NCBI GenBank assembly: GCA_020718785.1
Contig: DYRK01000013.1
Location: forward strand, 6,654 to 26,257
Length of the DNA: 19,604 bases
DNA from: Desulfatirhabdium butyrativorans
GTDB taxonomy: Bacteria; Desulfobacterota; Desulfobacteria; Desulfobacterales; DYRK01
Reading direction: 5' to 3'
This document shows positions 14,720-19,604 of this stretch, piece after piece (within the stretch, counting starts at the first letter, position 1; every line of letters starts with the position of its first letter). A model generated the notes under the pieces. It saw nothing but the letters and a program-made list of their open reading frames with translations. It was not told the DNA's origin and ran no database searches. The position numbers were made by a program, and so were the translations under genes.

Positions 14720-14831
14720 TTATACTGCCCACCGGGATAATCTGCGCTTTTGTAAAACGGCTTTGCAAGCCGTTTTTGCCGATAAAACGATTTGCAAAAT
14801 CGTTTTACAGAAAATTCGGAAAGCTCAGATT
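14720..14831. repeat. 112-bp double-hairpin repeat, copy B
   Basis: This is the second copy of the repeat at 12491-12600. Its hairpins are aaaacggct/agccgtttt (around 14755-14777) and aaaacgattt/aaatcgtttt (around 14783-14805). It lies between the terminator and the gene at 14877; its right end is 31 bases before that gene's Shine-Dalgarno. An in-frame upstream start at 14763 for that gene falls inside the repeat and is rejected. Confidence 0.8.
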
Positions 14832-14876
14832 GTGCCAGTGGTAAGAATAACCCGAACAAAAAAGGAGAAATCATTC

Positions 14877-15911
14877 ATGAAGCGTTTCAGGTCAAACAGC
14901 TTGGCGCAAATTCTGGCGCTGATTGCAGCGGTTCTGATTGCAGTCCCGCTGAACACTTTTGCTCAGGGTCCTGCAACCCAAATAAAGCCCTTGCCTCTTG
15001 AATACTTCGTTTCCGAACACAGGATCAAAGTCAGTGCGGATGTTGCAGACGAAGCAGGCATCAAACTGGTCCGATGCTATTTTCGAGCCGCGGGGCAGGC
15101 GGATTATGTTTTTGTCCAGATGGATCCTGCAAAGGGGAATACTTATGAAGGTATTCTTCCCAAACCGGATACGGACACTCAGACGCTGGAATATATCTTT
15201 TTGGCAGTCAACCAAAAAGATCAGGTGGTAAAAACCGAGATATTCAAAGTCGAAAAAGGTGAGGGAAAAGAAGTTCCGGAATGGCAGAAAGTCACTTCGG
15301 AAGGTGAGATCAGGGTCAGCACGGAATTGGCAAAGGCTCCCGAAACATTGCCGGGTTTCAAAGATTCTATCACTTTGGATGCGGTGGAGTCTGCGGGACG
15401 TTTCGGTACCGCAGTCGGGATATATCTGCTGATTGATACAGGATCGGGCGGCTCTGCCGCTCCCGCGGCAGAAGAAAAAATCCAGCGGTTTCAGGAAGCA
15501 AACAAAGCGAGTGTCGGTAAAGAATCAGCATCAGGATTATCAACCAAGGCTATTGTCGCGATAGCAGCAGGCGTAGTTGCCGGCGGAGGGGCTATCGTTG
15601 CGCTTGCCGACAACGGCGGAGACGAAGACAGCGATGATCTCGCTATCGAACTTTCCGATTCGCCGCCTTTTTACTGCGGAGGAAGCATTCGCTTTTCTGC
15701 TTCGGGAGGTAAAGAACCTTATAAATTTCTTGCCAACAATGAGGTCTTTGCTGAAGGCGGCAATACAGCAGTGTTTGAAACTGAAACCCTGTTTAACGCC
15801 ACGGGTAAGTGTCCTGATAAAGTAGAGATCAGAGTAACAGACGGTAACGGGGATAATGCTTCGAAATTCGTTGAAATACAACCCAATGTGAATATCACCT
15901 TACCCCAATAG
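14877..15911 (+). CDS. Exported protein with one membrane segment, function unknown
   Basis: This 344-residue protein has a signal peptide (cut near NTFAQ, residue ~30). Residues ~37-125 are beta-rich and resemble an Ig/FN3-like sandwich (HRIKVSADVADEAGIKLVRCYF, LEYIFLAVNQKDQVVKTEIF). A Ser/Ala/Gln linker leads to a Gly/Ala-rich hydrophobic helix at ~224-244 (AIVAIAAGVVAGGGAIVAL), followed by an acidic stretch (NGGDEDSDD) and a second small beta domain (~258-336) with Cys267 and Cys312, which may form a disulphide. The true start is ATG 14877 with aaggag 14862-14867. I cannot name a family. It neighbours the giant surface lipoprotein by 51 bases and may help anchor or present it. Confidence 0.65.
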   Translation: MKRFRSNSLAQILALIAAVLIAVPLNTFAQGPATQIKPLPLEYFVSEHRIKVSADVADEAGIKLVRCYFRAAGQADYVFVQMDPAKGNTYEGILPKPDTDTQTLEYIFLAVNQKDQVVKTEIFKVEKGEGKEVPEWQKVTSEGEIRVSTELAKAPETLPGFKDSITLDAVESAGRFGTAVGIYLLIDTGSGGSAAPAAEEKIQRFQEANKASVGKESASGLSTKAIVAIAAGVVAGGGAIVALADNGGDEDSDDLAIELSDSPPFYCGGSIRFSASGGKEPYKFLANNEVFAEGGNTAVFETETLFNATGKCPDKVEIRVTDGNGDNASKFVEIQPNVNITLPQ

Positions 15912-15933
15912 CCTGTCAACATATTGACGGGCT
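15910..15933. repeat. Intercistronic hairpin before the surface lipoprotein gene
   Basis: agcctgtcaa (15910-15919) pairs with ttgacgggct (15924-15933), one G-T pair, loop cata. It overlaps the preceding stop codon. No T-run follows, so it may attenuate or protect rather than terminate. Confidence 0.45.
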
Positions 15934-15962
15934 GTTCGTAACCCAAAATTCGGAGGAAGAAA

Positions 15963-18900
15963 ATGAAAAAGACTTTTCAATTTTCCTTTGTTCTGCTGGC
16001 AATGATGCTTTTGGCTTCATGCAGCGGCGGAGGTTCGGATAGCGGGCTGTCCGATAACTCTGCCGGTACGGAAACGGTTTTTGTCCGAATGAATGCCCGT
16101 TCCAACTCGGATATTGCTTCTGTAAAGGTTTATGTCGAGGTGCCGGATGGTGATGAAATCGAAACCGGGCTTTTTTCTTCGGAAGAGCCGGTTTCCATTT
16201 GCGTACCCCCGGGCCCAGACCGTGTTTTTCATGTCAGCGCTTATGATAAAGAGGGCGCAAAGATTTACACATGGAAAAGTGGAAAATTGGAAATAGAAAT
16301 AAAGAAGGAAGTTACTATTCCAATTAATACATGGACACCCTTCTCCCCCCCGGCCAACATCAAAGCAACAGCCGGTGACGGAAAGGTTTCTCTTTCATGG
16401 GATAAGGTGACGGAAGCCGTTTCTTATAAGCTTTATTGGAATAAAACGGGAAATGTCAGCAAATCGGATTCCGCGGTCAATATAGCGGGAAAAACATCCT
16501 ACATTTCCGAAAACCTCGAAAACGGCATACCTTATTATTATGCAGTCACATCCGTGGATTCCGAAGGGGATGAAAGCAGGGAATCTGCTGAGTTTTCCGC
16601 GACCCCGAGCGCCTGTGCGGAAGGTGCAGACAAGGACGGGGACGGTTATTGCAGCGATGCGGACTGTGATGACGACGATGATCTTGTTCATCCCGGTACG
16701 GAGAAGAGATGCGATGACGCCAAGGATAACGACTGTGACGGAAAAAGCGACTCTGATGACCCGGACTGTCAATGTACAGACTGTCCCCCTACGACATGGT
16801 ATAAAGATTCCGATGGGGACGGTTATCCCGACGGCGAACCCAGCCAAACACCGGATGAGGGTTACAGAGAGTTGTCGGAATTGAAGGATACGGAATGGGA
16901 CTGTGATGACGGCGATGTTGTTGTTTATCCCGGGGCAGAGGAAATATGCGACGGCAAAGATAATGATTGTGACCGCAGCACCCCCTCTGACCCGGGCTGT
17001 AAAAAATGGTATAAAGATTCTGACGGTGACGGTTATTCTGACGAAACCCCCCCGAAAATATCCGATGTTCAGCCCGATGATGATCATTTCGAAAGTTCAG
17101 AATTGAAAGATATTTCAGGGGACTGCAATGATGACGATGCGGAAGTCAATCCGGATGCTGCTGAAGTTTGCGGAAACGGGAAGGATGAGGACTGCAAAGA
17201 CGGCGATCTCTCCTGCGACGATGTTGACAATGACGGCGACGGTGTAACGGAAAATCAGGGCGACTGCAATGATAATGATGCGGAAGTCAATCCGGATGCT
17301 GCTGAAGTTTGCGGAAACGGGAAGGATGACGACTGCAAAGACGGCTCTCTCTCCTGCGACGATGTTGACAATGACGGCGACAATGTAACGGAAAATCAGG
17401 GCGACTGCAATGATAACGATGCGGAAGTCAATCCGAATGCAGTAGAAGTCTGCGGAAACGGGAAGGATGAGGACTGCAAAGACGGCGATCTCTCCTGCGA
17501 CGACGTTGACAATGATGCGGACAGGTTCACGGAAAATCAGGGCGACTGCAATGATAACGATGCGGAAGTCAATCCGAACGCAGTCGAAGTTTGCGGGAAC
17601 GGGAAGAATGACGACTGCAAAGACGGCGATCTCTCCTGTGACGATGTTGACAATGACGGCGACAGTGTAACGGAAAATCAGGGCGACTGCGATGATAACG
17701 ATGCGGAAGTCAATCCGAACGCAGTCGAAGTTTGCGGGAACGGGAAGAATGACGACTGCAAAGACGGCGATCTCTCCTGTGACGATGTTGACAATGACGG
17801 CGACAGTGTAACGGAAAATCAGGGCGACTGCGATGATAACGATGCGGAAGTCAATCCGAACGCAGTCGAAGTTTGCGGGAACGGGAAGGATGACGGCTGC
17901 AAAGACGGCGATCTCTCCTGCGACGACGTTGACAATGATGGTGACCGCTACACAGAGAATCAGGGTGACTGTGATGACAGCGACGCCTCGGTTTATCCCG
18001 GTGCAAAGGAAATCTGCGATGACGGGAAAAACAACGACTGTGACAGTAAAACTGTTCTTTGTGAATGCACGGATGCCGACCAAGACGGGCATTTTGCGAT
18101 AGCCGAGACCTGTCCTGACGGCGATGACTGCAATGACAGCGATATTGCGGTTTATCCCGGTGCAGAAGAAAAATGCAATGACGGGAAAGACAACGACTGT
18201 AACAGTGAAACTGTTCTTTGTGAATGTACGGATGCCGATCAAGACGGACATTATGCGATAGCCGAGACCTGTCCTGACGGCGATGACTGCAATGACAGCA
18301 ATAAGTTGGCTTATCCCGGCGCACCCGAGATTGCCGGTGACGACATTGATCAGGATTGCGACGGTAATGATCCCCCTGTTGCAAATAATCCCCCGGTTGC
18401 AGATGCCGGAGAAGATCAAATTGTCTATATGGGCAATAGGATAACCCTTGACGGAAGCGGAAGCTACGAGCAAGACGAGGATATGCTGATCTATAAGTGG
18501 TCTTTCACTTCAAAGCCGGAAGGCAGCGAAGCACAGCTTTCTTCCGACTCTGTTGACAAGCCGACTTTTTCGGCAGATGCTGTCGGCGATTATGTAGTGC
18601 AGCTTATCGTCAATGACGGGAAGGTTGACAGCAGTCCGGATTCCATGACGGTTACGGTAGCGGCAGGCAACAGTCCTCCTGTGGCAAATGCCGGAGAGGA
18701 TCAGACGGTTTTTCTGACAGATGCTATCACATCGGTATCGCTTGACGGAAGCAGGAGTTCCGATGCGGACGGCAATCCGCTGACCTATCAATGGTCTTTC
18801 ACTTCGCAGCCGGAAGGCAGCGAGTCCGTAATTTACACTTCCGGCGATTCTGCAAAGCCCTATTTTATGGTGAATGTCATCGGCACTTACGAGGTGCAGC

Positions 18901-19571
18901 TTGTCGTCAATGACGGAAAAGTGGACAGTGAGCCGGATTCGGTAACAATTACGGTGGAAAGGAAAGTCTATTTCCCGGATGTGAATCTGAGGTCGGCGGT
19001 AAGTAAGGCGCTTGAAGCGCTCGGTATCTCGTCGCCCGAGGACGGATACTTTCTGGAGTCGGATTTGCTGAAACTGACTTCTTTGGAAGCCATAGGGAAA
19101 GGTATCGAAAACATCACGGGGCTGGAGTATTGCAAAAATTTGACATCGCTTAATCTTTGGGGTGATCCGAACAAACTTAGGATCACCGATATAACGCCGT
19201 TGAAAGGCTTGACCAACCTGACAAAGCTTCAGCTTAACGTCAATTTGATAAGCGACATAACGCCGCTTGCTGGTCTGATCAATTTGAGGGAACTTGGGCT
19301 TTTTGGCAATCAGATAAGCGACATAACTCCCTTGACCGGTCTGATTAATTTGACGAATCTTTTGCTTTATGACAATAAAATCGAAGATATAAAGCCTCTG
19401 GTTGATAACAGCGGAATAGGAGAGGGAGATGTTGTTAATCTGTATGATGTTCCTCCTCCGGGAGGGACAGGTACAGGAAACCCGTTAAATCCAACCTCAT
19501 GCGATTATATTCTACAGTTGCAACGCCGCCGTGGTGTAACGGTGTATCGTAATTGCTCAACTACTTTTTAG
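15963..19571 (+). CDS. Large surface lipoprotein: FN3, MopE-type repeats, PKD, LRR
   Basis: This 1202-residue lipoprotein has lipobox LLASC (Cys20). Residues ~128-217 form an FN3 domain. Residues ~222-800 are Asp/Cys-rich repeats of the putative metal-binding MopE type (DxDxDGY, DCDDxDxxVxPGAxExCxxxKDxDC): three irregular units, six 47-residue units (387-668), two 53-residue units (669-774) and a last partial unit. The DxDxDG pattern suggests calcium binding and paired cysteines suggest disulphides. Two PKD domains follow (~809-895 and ~904-999; PPVADAGEDQ, PPVANAGEDQ, QLIVNDGKVDS), then an internalin-like LRR region (~1002-1160; ISDITPLAGLINLRELGLFGNQ). It is probably an adhesin or surface scaffold. 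The Shine-Dalgarno ggagga is at 15952-15957. A long minus-strand frame opposite the repeats is only a shadow. Confidence 0.88.
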   Translation: MKKTFQFSFVLLAMMLLASCSGGGSDSGLSDNSAGTETVFVRMNARSNSDIASVKVYVEVPDGDEIETGLFSSEEPVSICVPPGPDRVFHVSAYDKEGAKIYTWKSGKLEIEIKKEVTIPINTWTPFSPPANIKATAGDGKVSLSWDKVTEAVSYKLYWNKTGNVSKSDSAVNIAGKTSYISENLENGIPYYYAVTSVDSEGDESRESAEFSATPSACAEGADKDGDGYCSDADCDDDDDLVHPGTEKRCDDAKDNDCDGKSDSDDPDCQCTDCPPTTWYKDSDGDGYPDGEPSQTPDEGYRELSELKDTEWDCDDGDVVVYPGAEEICDGKDNDCDRSTPSDPGCKKWYKDSDGDGYSDETPPKISDVQPDDDHFESSELKDISGDCNDDDAEVNPDAAEVCGNGKDEDCKDGDLSCDDVDNDGDGVTENQGDCNDNDAEVNPDAAEVCGNGKDDDCKDGSLSCDDVDNDGDNVTENQGDCNDNDAEVNPNAVEVCGNGKDEDCKDGDLSCDDVDNDADRFTENQGDCNDNDAEVNPNAVEVCGNGKNDDCKDGDLSCDDVDNDGDSVTENQGDCDDNDAEVNPNAVEVCGNGKNDDCKDGDLSCDDVDNDGDSVTENQGDCDDNDAEVNPNAVEVCGNGKDDGCKDGDLSCDDVDNDGDRYTENQGDCDDSDASVYPGAKEICDDGKNNDCDSKTVLCECTDADQDGHFAIAETCPDGDDCNDSDIAVYPGAEEKCNDGKDNDCNSETVLCECTDADQDGHYAIAETCPDGDDCNDSNKLAYPGAPEIAGDDIDQDCDGNDPPVANNPPVADAGEDQIVYMGNRITLDGSGSYEQDEDMLIYKWSFTSKPEGSEAQLSSDSVDKPTFSADAVGDYVVQLIVNDGKVDSSPDSMTVTVAAGNSPPVANAGEDQTVFLTDAITSVSLDGSRSSDADGNPLTYQWSFTSQPEGSESVIYTSGDSAKPYFMVNVIGTYEVQLVVNDGKVDSEPDSVTITVERKVYFPDVNLRSAVSKALEALGISSPEDGYFLESDLLKLTSLEAIGKGIENITGLEYCKNLTSLNLWGDPNKLRITDITPLKGLTNLTKLQLNVNLISDITPLAGLINLRELGLFGNQISDITPLTGLINLTNLLLYDNKIEDIKPLVDNSGIGEGDVVNLYDVPPPGGTGTGNPLNPTSCDYILQLQRRRGVTVYRNCSTTF
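17121..18284 (+). repeat. Tandem coding repeats: six of 141 bp, two of 159 bp
   Basis: 141-bp units begin at 17121, 17262, 17403, 17544, 17685 and 17826, and 159-bp units at 17967 and 18126. Each starts with gactg(c/t) and encodes DC(N/D)D followed by an acidic segment. Units starting at 17544 and 17685 differ at a single base, and the first half of the 17826 unit equals that of 17685, so copies were recently duplicated or homogenised. Unit number is expected to vary among strains. Confidence 0.92.
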
Positions 19572-19604
19572 TCCTTTTTAAGATGGGATAGAGGGTATTT
19601 AAAA

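Noticed and set aside
14763..14876. 38-residue N-terminal extension of the exported protein at 14877
   Set aside because: It is read from the double-hairpin repeat, and the signal peptide begins properly at 14877.
17121..18284. CRISPR-like array of direct repeats
   Set aside because: Units are contiguous 141/159-bp coding repeats without short repeats and unique spacers, and they lie in a continuous protein frame.
17115..18473. 452-residue open frame on the minus strand opposite the surface lipoprotein repeats
   Set aside because: It exists because tandem Asp/Asn-rich codons read as Val/Ile on the other strand. It is a repetitive hydrophobic translation with no signal, family motif or ribosome site.

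Overview
The window looks like a chromosomal segment of a Gram-negative bacterium with a large, repeat-rich genome. A PhaC/PhaE polyhydroxyalkanoate operon, lipoprotein signals, CsgG- and GNA1162-like envelope proteins, an envelope caspase, MopE/PKD/LRR surface modules and many palindromic intergenic repeats together suggest a Desulfobacterota sulfate reducer (Desulfonema-like Desulfobacterales). That assignment is inference from gene content. No rRNA, tRNA or marker gene is present to confirm it.

Layout. (1) 48-3228, + strand: a PHA storage locus of phasin, PHA synthase (phaC), PhaE-like subunit and a second phasin, ending in a terminator at about 3285-3314. The start of phaE has a short decayed duplicate 82 bp upstream. 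(2) 3311-4561, - strand: a stand-alone archaeo-eukaryotic-type primase related to the TOTE conflict-system primase, convergent with the PHA locus. (3) 4607-5065: a repeat-filled intergenic region with a long perfect-ended inverted repeat and a 193-bp MITE-like element flanked by 8-bp target duplications. (4) 5066-9355, + strand: a divergent sigma-70-like protein, a translationally overlapping protein with an HxxxCxxC zinc motif (anti-sigma-like), and an 804-aa KamA-family radical SAM protein whose second half is a degenerate copy of the first. (5) 9356-9907: a 153-bp MITE with 9-bp target duplications that include the kamA stop codon, then a cluster of hairpins and a sigma-70-type promoter. 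(6) 9908-19571, + strand: six consecutive exported proteins. They are a GNA1162-like protein, a CsgG-like/caspase lipoprotein, a TPR lipoprotein, a DUF4384 protein, a signal-peptide protein with one membrane segment, and a 1202-aa surface lipoprotein (FN3, MopE-type Asp/Cys repeats, two PKD domains, LRRs).

How the parts work together. The first block makes and coats PHA granules. The sigma/anti-sigma-like pair may control the radical SAM gene or a remote regulon. The last block is the best candidate for an undescribed system: an envelope-anchored caspase with CsgG/GNA1162-like, TPR and DUF4384 partners beside a large calcium-binding-type surface protein. Two genes of this block are preceded by copies of the same ~110-bp double-hairpin repeat, whose stems vary in a compensatory way.
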